Shown here: positions 43,775 to 52,865 of the stretch, in pieces
Numbering within the stretch: position 1 is the stretch's first letter
Layout: every line of letters begins with the position of its first letter
Assembly: GCA_018897155.1 (NCBI GenBank)
Contig: JAHILE010000029.1
Coordinates: 1-64,000, forward strand
DNA: 64,000 nucleotides
Direction: 5' to 3'
Source: Nanoarchaeota archaeon
Lineage (GTDB): Archaea > EX4484-52 > LFW-46
Program-made: the position numbers and the translations under genes
Notes under the pieces: generated by a model
Seen by the model: only the letters and a program-made list of their open reading frames with translations
Databases searched by the model: none
Told to the model about the DNA's origin: nothing

Positions 43775-44856
43775 AGTTAAATGTTAAATTAGAAAAAGTT
43801 GATGATGAATTAATGTTTAAACGTACGAGCATTTGCTTAGGGAGTAAATCAATAATGACTCCCATAAAAGCAAGCTACTGTGAAAATCCCATAAGTGATA
43901 TAAATGAAATATATAAGAAATTTTCATTGGAAAAATTAAACAACTGCCTTTCCGATGAACAACATGAAAGAAGAACTAATTCGGAAATAAAACGTGAGAT
44001 GACAAACGGGCTCAACATGTGCATTGTTGATTATTCGAGTTCTACAATCCCTGAAAGAAAGCATATCGAAATGCTTGCAGATATACAGTACGAACATAGC
44101 GATATAGTTGTTACTCCAATTTTCTCAAACCTGTTGAGGAAAAAAGATTTGGTGGGTGAGTCATTGACAAAGACATTCATAGAATTAACGAATCAATATA
44201 TTGAAATTGTTGAAACTCTAAATCATAAAAGTATTGTTGGAGTCATACCGTCAAAAATGCCGCGAGAGCTTTTGAGACCGATAGTAGAAAACTATTGCGA
44301 TAAGAACATAACATCATTTGTTCTTGATTTTGACGGTAGATCTATTGATAATACAACTTGGATAAGACACTTAACAAGATTAATGAATGACTTTGATTTA
44401 ACGGAAAAATCATTTTTATATTCAGTTAACGCGAACGAAGGTAAATTTATGAAAAATGCCGTCGAAATACCCGCAAAAGATTTCATAAATAGTGGATTTG
44501 GAATTGATATTTTGGGTTTAAATCATTTGCAACCGCGAATGAATTCCGAAGCGTGGGCTAAAATAAAGGCAAAGAGAGAAGAAAACACCTACAGAATATT
44601 CAATAGAGGTACTTATGGATATGTGAAAAAGACAGAAGGTGAATTATTAAGACTTTTTGATATGTCCGATAAAAATAAATTAAGGGGGCAACGAAAAAAG
44701 TTTAATGTTTCTGAACAACATAATGAGACAATAACATTACAAACAAAATTAAAGGAAGAACGCACTATCGAGCCATATATTAAATCTAAGTCTCAAATTA
44801 ATGAGGATCTTATAAAGAAGATTAAGAAGTTAAGATCTGAAACATTTAGAAGATAA
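43771..44856 (+). CDS. Unknown protein, third gene of the PIN operon
   Basis: 361 residues that I do not recognise. The start overlaps the PIN gene stop (ATGA, 43771-43774). The middle shows regularly spaced strand-like stretches (SDIVVTPIFSN, SIVGVIPSKM, ITSFVLDFDGRS, KSFLYSVNANEG, GIDILGLNHLQ) separated by helices, as in a TIM barrel. The C-terminal 100 residues are basic and charged (EEERTIEPYIK-like, KKIKKLRSETFRR), suggesting nucleic-acid contact. No membrane segment or cysteine cluster is present. It may be an accessory enzyme of the toxin-antitoxin pair. Confidence 0.5.
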   Translation: MKLNVKLEKVDDELMFKRTSICLGSKSIMTPIKASYCENPISDINEIYKKFSLEKLNNCLSDEQHERRTNSEIKREMTNGLNMCIVDYSSSTIPERKHIEMLADIQYEHSDIVVTPIFSNLLRKKDLVGESLTKTFIELTNQYIEIVETLNHKSIVGVIPSKMPRELLRPIVENYCDKNITSFVLDFDGRSIDNTTWIRHLTRLMNDFDLTEKSFLYSVNANEGKFMKNAVEIPAKDFINSGFGIDILGLNHLQPRMNSEAWAKIKAKREENTYRIFNRGTYGYVKKTEGELLRLFDMSDKNKLRGQRKKFNVSEQHNETITLQTKLKEERTIEPYIKSKSQINEDLIKKIKKLRSETFRR

Positions 44857-44872
44857 TTTATTAGTGATTTTT

Positions 44873-46513
44873 ATGCCGACAGTTACGCTTAACAAAAAAA
44901 GAGTCCTTGAGCTTCTTGGAAAGAAGTACGATGATAAATTCCTCGCTGACAGAATTGCAATGCTTGGGACTGATTTAGAGTCCATTACAGATACAGAAAT
45001 TATTGTCGAGGTTTTTCCGAACAGGCCGGATATGCTTTCTGAAGAGGGACTTGCGCGCGGCCTTCGCAGCTTTCTTGGCATTGAGACAGGGTTCAAAAAA
45101 TACGAAGTGAAAAAATCCGGATTCTCTACAACAAATGCAAATCCGCTTCCATATTGGCCTTATGTGGTTACAGCAATTGTGAAAGGGCTCGAACTGGATG
45201 ATGCAAAAATAAGGCAGATTATCCAGATTCAGGAAAAGCTCGGAATCACGTTGCTGCGCAAAAGAAAAAAAGGCGGCATCGGATTATATCCGCTTGACAG
45301 GATAAAGATGCCGATAAAATTCGTATCTGATGCCCCGGAAAAAATACGCTATCGTCCTCTTGAATATCCTGAAGTAATTTCAGGAAAAGAAATACTTGAA
45401 AAGCACCCGACAGGAAAGACATATGCGCACATATGCAATGACTGGAAAAAAATCACTTATTTTGTCGATGCGTCGGGCACAATAATGTCCATGCCGCCTA
45501 TTGTGAACTCGTATGATGTCGGGAAAATCGACGAGAAAACAAAAGATGTCTTTATCGAGGCGACAGGCACGGATTTGAACACTTTGAAAATCGCGCTCAA
45601 TATTGTCGTAACTGCTCTTGCAGATATGGGCGGGAAAATATATTCAATGGAAATCATTCAGGGGAACGAGAAATTCACCACACCTGATTTAACTCCGTCA
45701 AAAAGGAAGATTGACAGAAAATACGTCAATAAGCTTCTTGGTCTTGAACTAACCGACGCTGAGATGAAGCAGCTTCTTGCAAAAATGGGCATTGGATTCG
45801 AGGCAGGCTCTGCATTGATTCCGGCGTATCGCGCGGACATTTTGCATCCGATGGACCTTGTCGAGGATATTGCAATCGCATACGGCTATGAAAATTTTGA
45901 TGCCCAGATTCCGAAAGTTGCGACAATCGGTGAAGAGTCTCGCGGAGCAATACTTAAGCGAAAAATTGCAGAAGTCCTTTCAGGGCTTGGATTTTTGGAA
46001 TGCAACACATATCATCTTTCGAATGGAAAAGACCTTATTGAAAAGATGAATGCAAAAAAGACAAGCCTGGTAAAGCTTTCAAATTCCGTGAATATCGATT
46101 ACGATGCGATGCGAAACGCAATACTTCCGATTTTGATGAAAGTGCTTTCAGAGAACAGGCATAACGAATATCCGCAGAGAATTTTCGAATCGGGAATTGT
46201 TTTTGCAGAGGATTCCAAAGAAGAGACCGGCGTTTCCGAGCGCGCATCTTTATCCGCAGTATCCGTGCATCCGAATGTCGATTTCTCCGAAATAAAGGCA
46301 ACACTAGATGCTCTAATGCGCGCCTTTGACATAAAATACGAAATGAAAGAAAAGGAATATTCTTCATATATTTCAGGAAGGTGCGCGGAAATAGTCGTTG
46401 CAGGAAAATCCGTCGGCATGATTGGAGAACTGCATCCGCAGGTCCTGAACAACTGGGAAATCGAGATGCCTGTTGCAGGATTTGAAATTGATGTCGAGAT
46501 GGTATTTGAGTGA
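44873..46513 (+). CDS. pheT: Phenylalanyl-tRNA synthetase beta subunit
   Basis: About 546 residues, the archaeal length. B3/B4-type domain, B5 domain (PSKRKIDRKYVNKLLGLELT, LIPAYRADILHPMDLVEDIAIAYGYENF) and catalytic-like C-terminal domain are present. ATG 44873 is preferred to GTG 44864. In most archaea it follows pheS directly. Here five other frames intervene, and it keeps only a short 16-base gap from the unknown PIN-operon gene. Confidence 0.94.
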   Translation: MPTVTLNKKRVLELLGKKYDDKFLADRIAMLGTDLESITDTEIIVEVFPNRPDMLSEEGLARGLRSFLGIETGFKKYEVKKSGFSTTNANPLPYWPYVVTAIVKGLELDDAKIRQIIQIQEKLGITLLRKRKKGGIGLYPLDRIKMPIKFVSDAPEKIRYRPLEYPEVISGKEILEKHPTGKTYAHICNDWKKITYFVDASGTIMSMPPIVNSYDVGKIDEKTKDVFIEATGTDLNTLKIALNIVVTALADMGGKIYSMEIIQGNEKFTTPDLTPSKRKIDRKYVNKLLGLELTDAEMKQLLAKMGIGFEAGSALIPAYRADILHPMDLVEDIAIAYGYENFDAQIPKVATIGEESRGAILKRKIAEVLSGLGFLECNTYHLSNGKDLIEKMNAKKTSLVKLSNSVNIDYDAMRNAILPILMKVLSENRHNEYPQRIFESGIVFAEDSKEETGVSERASLSAVSVHPNVDFSEIKATLDALMRAFDIKYEMKEKEYSSYISGRCAEIVVAGKSVGMIGELHPQVLNNWEIEMPVAGFEIDVEMVFE

Positions 46514-46524
46514 TTTTTATATAA

Positions 46525-46902
46525 TTAAAACTCAGGAATTTTTCTTACTGTTTGTAATGCGCTATTAAGGTTGTTTCGCTTTTCTTCATATGAATTAATG
46601 AATTCATCCAAATCAAATTGGCCTTCATCAGTACCTCTAAAACAAAGAGTTCCTGATTCATGAGTTCCTTTAACATTTTTTTCAATATTCCAGCTTTGCT
46701 CTGGAAATAGTTCGTTTAAATTAAGATACGCTCTTAATGTATAGAGATTATCAGGTTTGAATAGTATAAGTTCAATATTTACTCCCGAGAAAAAACGTTT
46801 ATAAAATTCTTGGCGATTGGTCTCCTCAAGCGGGAGTGCAAGTTCCTCGAAACCCATAGATTTCAGATGGTCTGTGAGTGCATCTCTTGTGACATATTTC
46901 AT
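46525..46902 (-). CDS. Hypothetical protein
   Basis: About 125 residues from ATG 46902 (frame open to 46926). Balanced alpha/beta composition with acidic end (ERTDEGQFDLDEFINSYEEK-like), one cysteine. No recognised family. It lies convergent to pheT with 11 bases between stops. Confidence 0.5.
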   Translation of the reverse strand: MKYVTRDALTDHLKSMGFEELALPLEETNRQEFYKRFFSGVNIELILFKPDNLYTLRAYLNLNELFPEQSWNIEKNVKGTHESGTLCFRGTDEGQFDLDEFINSYEEKRNNLNSALQTVRKIPEF

Positions 46903-47080
46903 AGTATACTCATTGAGTAATAACATTTATAAAAGACTGTAAAACGTGAGCTGTTAAGTCTTCTGGATATAATCCCGATTCTATTTCTAAAAAATCAATA
47001 CAAGGGAGTGGTATTCGATGAATAACACCTCTTAAAGCGCGCCTACAAACGATATAAAGGAGAATGAACAAAAATATATT

Positions 47081-47233
47081 ATGAGGATGAAAAACTTAGA
47101 ACGAGCTTTTTTTGGATTTATGGGTGGCGTGCTTACAATATCTGGCATAATCTTAGGGCTTTCTGGAAATATCCCTTTGAGCGTTTTTTCAATAGTTATC
47201 GGATTGTTTAGTTTTTATGTCGCTGCAAAATAA
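47081..47233 (+). CDS. Small two-helix membrane protein
   Basis: A 50-codon frame from ATG 47081 to TAA 47231-47233 with two hydrophobic helices (AFFGFMGGVLTISGIILGL and LSVFSIVIGLFSFYVAA) joined by a short polar turn (SGNIP). The SD AAGGAGAATG lies at about 47057-47066, slightly far. The composition is typical of a genuine small membrane protein. It lies 41 bases before another membrane protein. Confidence 0.5.
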   Translation: MRMKNLERAFFGFMGGVLTISGIILGLSGNIPLSVFSIVIGLFSFYVAAK

Positions 47234-47274
47234 AGATAAACGTAAAACAATAAAAACACACTGAGATTATTTTT

Positions 47275-47601
47275 ATGTCAGAACAACAACAGACTGATAA
47301 AAGTTCTTTAGGACAGAAAATTGAATGTTGTTTAAAGTATCCATTTACAAAACTAATTAATGCAATTACTCATTTGCTTAAAGAATTTAAAGATGCAGAG
47401 AAGCTACCTGCTTTATTTGTAATAAGTATTGTCATACTTAGTCTTGCAGTTATGACCTACTTTAAAAACAGTTCGGAATTAGTAACAATAGTTGTATATA
47501 GCATTGCTATTGGTTGTATTGCATTAGTTTGCATCCTTTATTTTTTTACTCGGATTGCTGAATCTAAAAATAAAGCTAACTTGAATAACATATTTTATTA
47601 A
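47275..47601 (+). CDS. Two-helix membrane hypothetical protein
   Basis: 108 residues: a polar N-terminus of about 45 residues with two adjacent cysteines (IECCLK), a first transmembrane helix (ALFVISIVILSLAVMTYF) and a second (IVVYSIAIGCIALVCILYFF), then a short basic/Asn-rich tail. No family is recognised. It may form a unit with the preceding small membrane protein. Confidence 0.55.
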   Translation: MSEQQQTDKSSLGQKIECCLKYPFTKLINAITHLLKEFKDAEKLPALFVISIVILSLAVMTYFKNSSELVTIVVYSIAIGCIALVCILYFFTRIAESKNKANLNNIFY

Positions 47602-47927
47602 AAAAGTGAAGCAAGCCTAATTATCCCCCGCCACCTATTAATCCCAGCTTCTAGTTTCAGCCCTGCAAGCTCGCAGGGTATCTTACCGGTCGTTGTATGC
47701 GCTTCTATGAAGTTGTGCTGTAATATGATGCCTGCCATGAGTATTGGCGCAGACCATAAGGCTTTGAAACCTCTAAAATCATATACCCTATCCTTTATTT
47801 TGCTAAAGACAGTTTCTATTCTTACGTTGTGTTTTCCAGTCTTGCTGACGTTATTTATTCGGTGTTCTACCCGAAGCCTGTATTTTGAATAAAATACTGG
47901 GCTGTTAAGTCTGATGGTGAGGAACGG
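47598..47927 (-). pseudogene. Transposase C-terminal remnant
   Basis: The minus strand holds an open run of about 100 codons ending at TAA 47598-47600, without an initiator. It includes VFSKIKDRVYDFRGFKAL, MAGIILQHNFIEAHTTTGK and IPCELAGL. The pattern HNFIEAHTTTGKIP is that of the C-terminal catalytic region of IS6/IS240-like or related DDE transposases. The N-terminal two thirds are missing and a stop lies just upstream. An insertion sequence therefore once lay next to the Fic gene. Confidence 0.7.
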
Positions 47928-47991
47928 TGAAATTCCTTACCCCTACATTTACTAAAAATAGCAAACATTTATATATTTGTGGGGATAATAT

Positions 47992-48900
47992 ATGCGCATG
48001 GCAGCAATAAGGAAAAAGAAAGTTGGCGCAGAGGAATATTATTATCTAGCGCATAGCTTTCGGGAAGGCGGCAAAATCGTGAAAAAGGAGAAGTATTTAG
48101 GAAAAGTCTTGCCAAAAAACATTGATGAAATCAAGCGCATATTTCTATCAGAAATTTACAAAGAAAAATGGTTCTCACAATTTGATAAAATAAAGCAGAG
48201 CTTCTCGAAAGACAGAAAAGCAACTCCGCCGTCGGCTCTTGAAAAGGAAATAAAGACCTTCGCAATCAGGTTTACCTATGACACAAACAAGATCGAAGGT
48301 TCGACTTTGACACTGCGGGAAACCGCGGACTTGCTTGGCAGAGGCATAACTCCATCTGAAAAACCTCTTCGCGACGTAAAGGAAGCAGAAGCCCATATGA
48401 AAGCATTCTACGAAATGCGGGAATATAAAAAAGATATTTCTTTGCAGATGGTGCTTTATTTTCACAAAAAGCTATTCGAAGGAACAAAGCCCGACATCGC
48501 AGGAAAAATCAGACAGCATCAAGTGGCTATAGCCGGAAGCAAATTCATGCCGCCGTTTCCTGCGGAAGTGTATCCATTGCTTTCCGATTTTTTCAGGGGG
48601 TATAACAAGAATAAATCGTCTTTGCATCCTGTAGAACTTGCCGCAGGGGTTCATATAAAGCTTGTGACAATCCATCCCTTTGCCGACGGAAACGGAAGAA
48701 TAAGCCGTTTGATGATGAATTTCGTATTGAACAAAAATGGATTTCCCATGCTGAACATACCATACGAAAAAAGAGGTGGGTATTATACTGCTTTAGAGCG
48801 CGCGCAGGTAAAAAAAGACGAGAGCATTTTTTTGCATTGGTTCTTCAAAAAATATCTTAATGAGTGCAAAAGATATGTGCGAAATAAAGAAATTGCTTAA
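47992..48900 (+). CDS. Fic-family protein
   Basis: 302 residues. The catalytic motif HPFADGNGRISR (about residues 226-237) is complete, so the protein should transfer AMP or another nucleotide to a target. TYDTNKIEGSTLTL, about 140 residues earlier, matches the inhibitory [S/T]xxxE[G/N] helix of class II Fic proteins, so activity would be self-inhibited. The N-terminus has an extra basic domain (AEEYYYLAHSFREGGK). No separate antitoxin gene is present. It is adjacent to a transposase relic, suggesting acquired DNA. Confidence 0.88.
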   Translation: MRMAAIRKKKVGAEEYYYLAHSFREGGKIVKKEKYLGKVLPKNIDEIKRIFLSEIYKEKWFSQFDKIKQSFSKDRKATPPSALEKEIKTFAIRFTYDTNKIEGSTLTLRETADLLGRGITPSEKPLRDVKEAEAHMKAFYEMREYKKDISLQMVLYFHKKLFEGTKPDIAGKIRQHQVAIAGSKFMPPFPAEVYPLLSDFFRGYNKNKSSLHPVELAAGVHIKLVTIHPFADGNGRISRLMMNFVLNKNGFPMLNIPYEKRGGYYTALERAQVKKDESIFLHWFFKKYLNECKRYVRNKEIA

Positions 48901-48902
48901 AA

Positions 48903-50744
48903 CTAACTTATTTTTACAATCTCTTTCGCCAATTCCGTAACTTTCCTAAAATCGCGCGCATTGGGCTCGTATTTTGCGAAGTTCACAAGGTCACAGGTTG
49001 AGAAGCACTCGCGCACGTTCTTTATATAGTCTGCGTCTTCGGAACTGATTGCGCGTAGAATATCAGAACTCGTCATTTCAGTTTTGTCGAATCGGTGCTT
49101 GAAGTAGAAGCGAACCGCGCGCGACACAGTGACATACGCCTCTTTCTGCAAACTATTCGCAAAAAGCTTCTCAGCTTCTTCAATCATCTGGCGCGCCTTT
49201 TTTCTGTAGTCCAGCGGCCTTTTCTTATGCGCTTTGGCAATTACGGGTACGACGGGCGCCATTCGAGTTTTCTTATAATATAAATAAGCGACTGCGGCAG
49301 CAATTAAAAGCGCAATAAGCCAATACCAAAAATTGTTTTTATTCTCGCCATTTTTTTCAATATTTATTTTAGTCACATTTATAGTGTTTCCAATAATCGT
49401 TGCGTTTCCATTTATTGATGCAGTTGCGTTTGTCGCAGGATTTGCGTAGTTGTATTGGAATGATGCCGCGGTTTTTTGTGTTGCATTTTCGGTTTGATTT
49501 GCACTCTGATTTTGCGTTTGAGCATTTTGATTGTTTGATTGCTGCGCATTGGTGCCTTGGTTTGCGCTTTGCTGCGCGTTTGCACCATGATTCTGGTTTT
49601 GTCCGGCGCTTTTTGCATCAGGCGTTATTGATTTATTCTGCAACTCGAATCCCTGTTTTTTTAATTCTTCTTCAAGCTTCTGGAACTGCGAGCTGTTTTT
49701 AATTCCTTTTGCAGCATTTTTTTCATCCTCGCTTGACCATTTCTGCATATTCTGAATTGTGCCGTTTTGCATATTCCCTTTTATCGAAGCGGTTTCTCCG
49801 CTCTCTTTTTTATACTGATAATTAAACGAGCCTTCATTCGGGTTGCTTTCTCCGCTTTGATTCTGCTCAGGAGATGCAATTTTCTCGCTTTGCCGATACC
49901 CCTGCTTTTGCAGTTCTTGATCCTGCTTTTGGAAATCAGGATTTGACTCAATATTTTTCATCATTTCCTGCTTTACAGCTTCTTCTTCTTGCGCCTGCTT
50001 CTGCAGTTCCTGCTTTATTTGCTCCATGTTCTGGTTTTGCTGTTGCATGCTGTTGACTTTATCCTGCATCTGGTTTTGAGCCTGCTGATTCTGCTGCTGA
50101 TTTTGATTGTTCTGATTTTGGTTCTGTTGATTTTGCGAGCTGCTTGAGCTTGAGTATGACGTTGATTGCATTGAAACGCCGTTGCACTGGTAAACTGTTG
50201 TTATTCCTTGTTGTTGGACGTTTTGTGCAGACGCGGATTTTTTTATTAAAACTTCAATTTCGCCCGAAGTGACATTTTCCTCTTTTCCAGTTTCTGGATT
50301 TGTGTAGGTTATTAATGCTTGCTCAAGCGTAAAATCGCCACTATCAAATGCCTGTATTGCAGGGTATGAAACATCAACAGTTTTCTGTTCGGGGATTATG
50401 TATTCCATGCACTGTATGTCAACACCGTTTCCGCCAAGAATATTTTTGTCTTGTATTTTTAGGGGGATTGCCTTTCCGAAAGGATTTTCAAACTTCAGAA
50501 TTATTTCGACATTGTCGCCTACGGAAATGTCACTTGTCTTCAGCGCCTTTTGAACTGAAAGCTGCTCTATTGAAAACGCGAAAGGCGCGGCTATAACAAA
50601 CGCGCAAAAAAATACGAAGAGACATATTGTTTTTTTTATTTCGAATATTGAAGCTTCACAATGTATTGCAGAGCGGAAATTTCGAAAGCTTGAAAATCTG
50701 GACAAGCTCTGACATTTATGTCGGAGTACGCACAAGATTTTCAT
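48903..50744 (-). CDS. BatD/BatE-like membrane protein with Gln/Asn-rich linker
   Basis: About 613 residues from ATG 50744, the start selected by a GAGATGATTG motif. A signal-like helix (ICLFVFFCAFVIAAPFAFS) precedes an extracellular immunoglobulin-like BatD domain. A Gln/Asn-rich linker, more than 200 residues long, follows (NQNQNNQNQQQNQQ-like), then a transmembrane helix (NFWYWLIALLIAAAVAYLYY) and a cytoplasmic domain with KARQMIEEAEKLFANSLQKEAYVTVSRAVRFYF. It is the last gene of the MoxR-DUF58-VWA operon. The frame is open to 50831, which would overlap the VWA gene. Confidence 0.65.
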   Translation of the reverse strand: MKILCVLRHKCQSLSRFSSFRNFRSAIHCEASIFEIKKTICLFVFFCAFVIAAPFAFSIEQLSVQKALKTSDISVGDNVEIILKFENPFGKAIPLKIQDKNILGGNGVDIQCMEYIIPEQKTVDVSYPAIQAFDSGDFTLEQALITYTNPETGKEENVTSGEIEVLIKKSASAQNVQQQGITTVYQCNGVSMQSTSYSSSSSSQNQQNQNQNNQNQQQNQQAQNQMQDKVNSMQQQNQNMEQIKQELQKQAQEEEAVKQEMMKNIESNPDFQKQDQELQKQGYRQSEKIASPEQNQSGESNPNEGSFNYQYKKESGETASIKGNMQNGTIQNMQKWSSEDEKNAAKGIKNSSQFQKLEEELKKQGFELQNKSITPDAKSAGQNQNHGANAQQSANQGTNAQQSNNQNAQTQNQSANQTENATQKTAASFQYNYANPATNATASINGNATIIGNTINVTKINIEKNGENKNNFWYWLIALLIAAAVAYLYYKKTRMAPVVPVIAKAHKKRPLDYRKKARQMIEEAEKLFANSLQKEAYVTVSRAVRFYFKHRFDKTEMTSSDILRAISSEDADYIKNVRECFSTCDLVNFAKYEPNARDFRKVTELAKEIVKIS

Positions 50745-50764
50745 GACAATCATCTCAAACACCT

Positions 50765-51721
50765 CTAATGGATTACTGAGTATTTTCCATAATTCAGGTA
50801 AATTCCTCCTATTGCAAGAATAATGGCACATGCTATAAACCAGTCCTTTATGGACGTATCCTTTTTTTCGCGGTCTATTTTTTCAGATAGTTGCGAGTAA
50901 ATGTTTTCAAGAGTTTTTGCGTCAACTGATTTGTGGTATTCGCCGCCAGTGTCACGCGCGATTCCTTTGAGAGCTTCTTCGTCAAGCTGTGCATATTGCG
51001 GATTTCCGAACGGGTCATATCCCATTATTGCGGGCTGGTTTGAGCCGACGCCTATTGTGTAGACTTGTATCTTGTTGTCTTTTGCGAATTTTGCTGCTTC
51101 CTCTGGCGATATAACCCCTGCATTATTTACTCCGTCGCTAAGAAGTATGACTACTTTTTTCTTGTTAGGTATGCTTGTTGCCATATCCACTGCAAGCGCA
51201 AGGCCATCACCGATCGCAGTCTGGCTCTGAGGAGAAATTGCTGCGAGCTTTTCTTTCGCGCGATCTTTCATAGGTGAGAGGTATGCTGTTGTTGTTGCTC
51301 CGGAAGAGAATGTGACAATGCCGACATAATCGTTTGTGTTGAGGCTGTCTATCAATATCTGCGCAGATTTTTTTGCGGCTTCAAGGCGTGTCGGTTGGTA
51401 ATCGTTTGCCTGCATGCTGCCTGAAACATCGATTGCAAGAACCACATTTACTCCCTTTTTCTCCTGCTTAAGCGGAATATGAGGGTCTGCAAGGGCTAAT
51501 ATAAGCAAAAGTATCACCATACTATTTATAATAAATAATATTTTTTCGATATTTTTCGGCTTGTGATTGCTTAATTTCATTGCCTGCCTGACAAGATGCA
51601 GGTTGTTGAATTGCATTGCGCGCTTTTTCTTTTTCTTAAGCGAGCGGCTGTAGAAGTAATAGATTATCGGAATCGCGGCTAGTAAAATCAAGTATTCCGG
51701 ATTGAAAAAATTAAACGGCAT
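50765..51721 (-). CDS. VWA-domain membrane protein (BatA-like)
   Basis: 318 residues. Two N-terminal transmembrane helices (YLILLAAIPIIYYFY and ILFIINSMVILLLILALA), a von Willebrand A domain with the MIDAS motif AIDVSGSMQ, a later TFSSG and LLSDGVNNAG, and a C-terminal helix (IACAIILAIGGIYLNY). It binds divalent cation through MIDAS and is the typical partner of MoxR ATPases. Start ATG 51721. Upstream DUF58 stops 31 bases before. Confidence 0.9.
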   Translation of the reverse strand: MPFNFFNPEYLILLAAIPIIYYFYSRSLKKKKKRAMQFNNLHLVRQAMKLSNHKPKNIEKILFIINSMVILLLILALADPHIPLKQEKKGVNVVLAIDVSGSMQANDYQPTRLEAAKKSAQILIDSLNTNDYVGIVTFSSGATTTAYLSPMKDRAKEKLAAISPQSQTAIGDGLALAVDMATSIPNKKKVVILLSDGVNNAGVISPEEAAKFAKDNKIQVYTIGVGSNQPAIMGYDPFGNPQYAQLDEEALKGIARDTGGEYHKSVDAKTLENIYSQLSEKIDREKKDTSIKDWFIACAIILAIGGIYLNYGKYSVIH

Positions 51722-51752
51722 AGTATACCCACTTGAAAATGTTTTTATCTTT

Positions 51753-52826
51753 TTATCTTATCCGTCTTCTTTTCTGGCGCATCTTAAAAAAAGACGCAAC
51801 AGAAAAAAACCATTCTTTTGATGTCGAAGTTTCGATGAAATCGACTTTGCTTTCAGTCATTATTTTCTTTATTTCGTTTTTTCTTTTTTTTGAAATCTCG
51901 CTGAAATTCTTTCTGAACAGTTCGTTTGATGTGTCAACAAGTACTTGTTCCCCGGTCTCGCCATCCTCAAGCTCTATAAAACCGACATTAGGAATAAGAT
52001 ATTCTCGTTCATCGGCCAGATTTATTGCAATGACGTCGTGTTTTTTCCCAAGTATACTCAATTCTTTTCGGAAGTTTGCGGGACTATCGAAAAAGTCAGA
52101 GACTATAAAAATTATGCTTTTCTGCTTCAAAACTTTTGACAAAAAATGCAGCGGCTTTTTTAGGTTTGTTGCCTTGCTTTTCGGCTCAAAAAAAAGTATG
52201 TCTGAAAGCAGGCGCATTGCGTGTTTTTTTCCTTTTTTTGGCGGCACATATTTTTCAATGAAATCTGTCGCAAGCAACAATCCTGCGCGGTCATTATTCC
52301 TTGTTGCTGAAAATATGATGCTTGAAGCAATTTCTGCGCCGATTTCTTTTTTCAGCGCGTTTTCAGTTCCGAAATTTCCGCTTCCCGAGATATCAAGTAG
52401 GACAATTGCCGCGAGGTCGCGCTCCTCGATAAATTCCTTGACAAACGGCTTGTTCATCTTTGCCGAGACATTCCAGTTTATTGTCCGTATGTCGTCGCCT
52501 GCTTCGTATTCGCGCATGTCTGAAAATTCTATTCCACGGCCTTTGAAAACCGAATGATACGCGCCCTGCATAAGGCCGTTCACAAGCCTGCGCGTCTTTA
52601 TTTCCAAGAGCTTTATGCGCTTTATAGCTTTCTGCTTTTCGGCAACGTTTTTTATTTTTTTTGGGATTTCCTGTTTTTTGATGGTTTTATCAGCATCATT
52701 GGCTTCTGTTTTTTTGAACTTTTGAAATATTTTCGAGCCTATTGGATGCGCCATTTTAAAAACGCGCGAAGCATAATGGTGCAGTTTTTTTCCTTTTTGT
52801 CCGAGTGTATTCAAATAATTTTTCAT
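51753..52826 (-). CDS. DUF58-domain protein
   Basis: 357 residues. The DUF58 signature GIEFSDMREYEAGDDIRTINW is near residues 98-118, followed by the VWA-like LLDISGSGNFG. The fold resembles a VWA domain, but the N-terminal half is charged and soluble. There are no obvious transmembrane helices, unlike many relatives. It lies between MoxR and the VWA gene on the same strand, as in most MoxR operons. The role is probably protein-complex maturation or envelope stress. Confidence 0.87.
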   Translation of the reverse strand: MKNYLNTLGQKGKKLHHYASRVFKMAHPIGSKIFQKFKKTEANDADKTIKKQEIPKKIKNVAEKQKAIKRIKLLEIKTRRLVNGLMQGAYHSVFKGRGIEFSDMREYEAGDDIRTINWNVSAKMNKPFVKEFIEERDLAAIVLLDISGSGNFGTENALKKEIGAEIASSIIFSATRNNDRAGLLLATDFIEKYVPPKKGKKHAMRLLSDILFFEPKSKATNLKKPLHFLSKVLKQKSIIFIVSDFFDSPANFRKELSILGKKHDVIAINLADEREYLIPNVGFIELEDGETGEQVLVDTSNELFRKNFSEISKKRKNEIKKIMTESKVDFIETSTSKEWFFSVASFFKMRQKRRRIR

Positions 52827-52865
52827 GAGTATTATGAAGAATTGCCAATTATTCGCGGCACTTAT

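Noticed and set aside
50745-50831. Upstream extension of the BatD-like gene
   Set aside because: It would overlap the end of the VWA gene, while an SD-like GAGATGATTG and ATG 50744 give a normal start.
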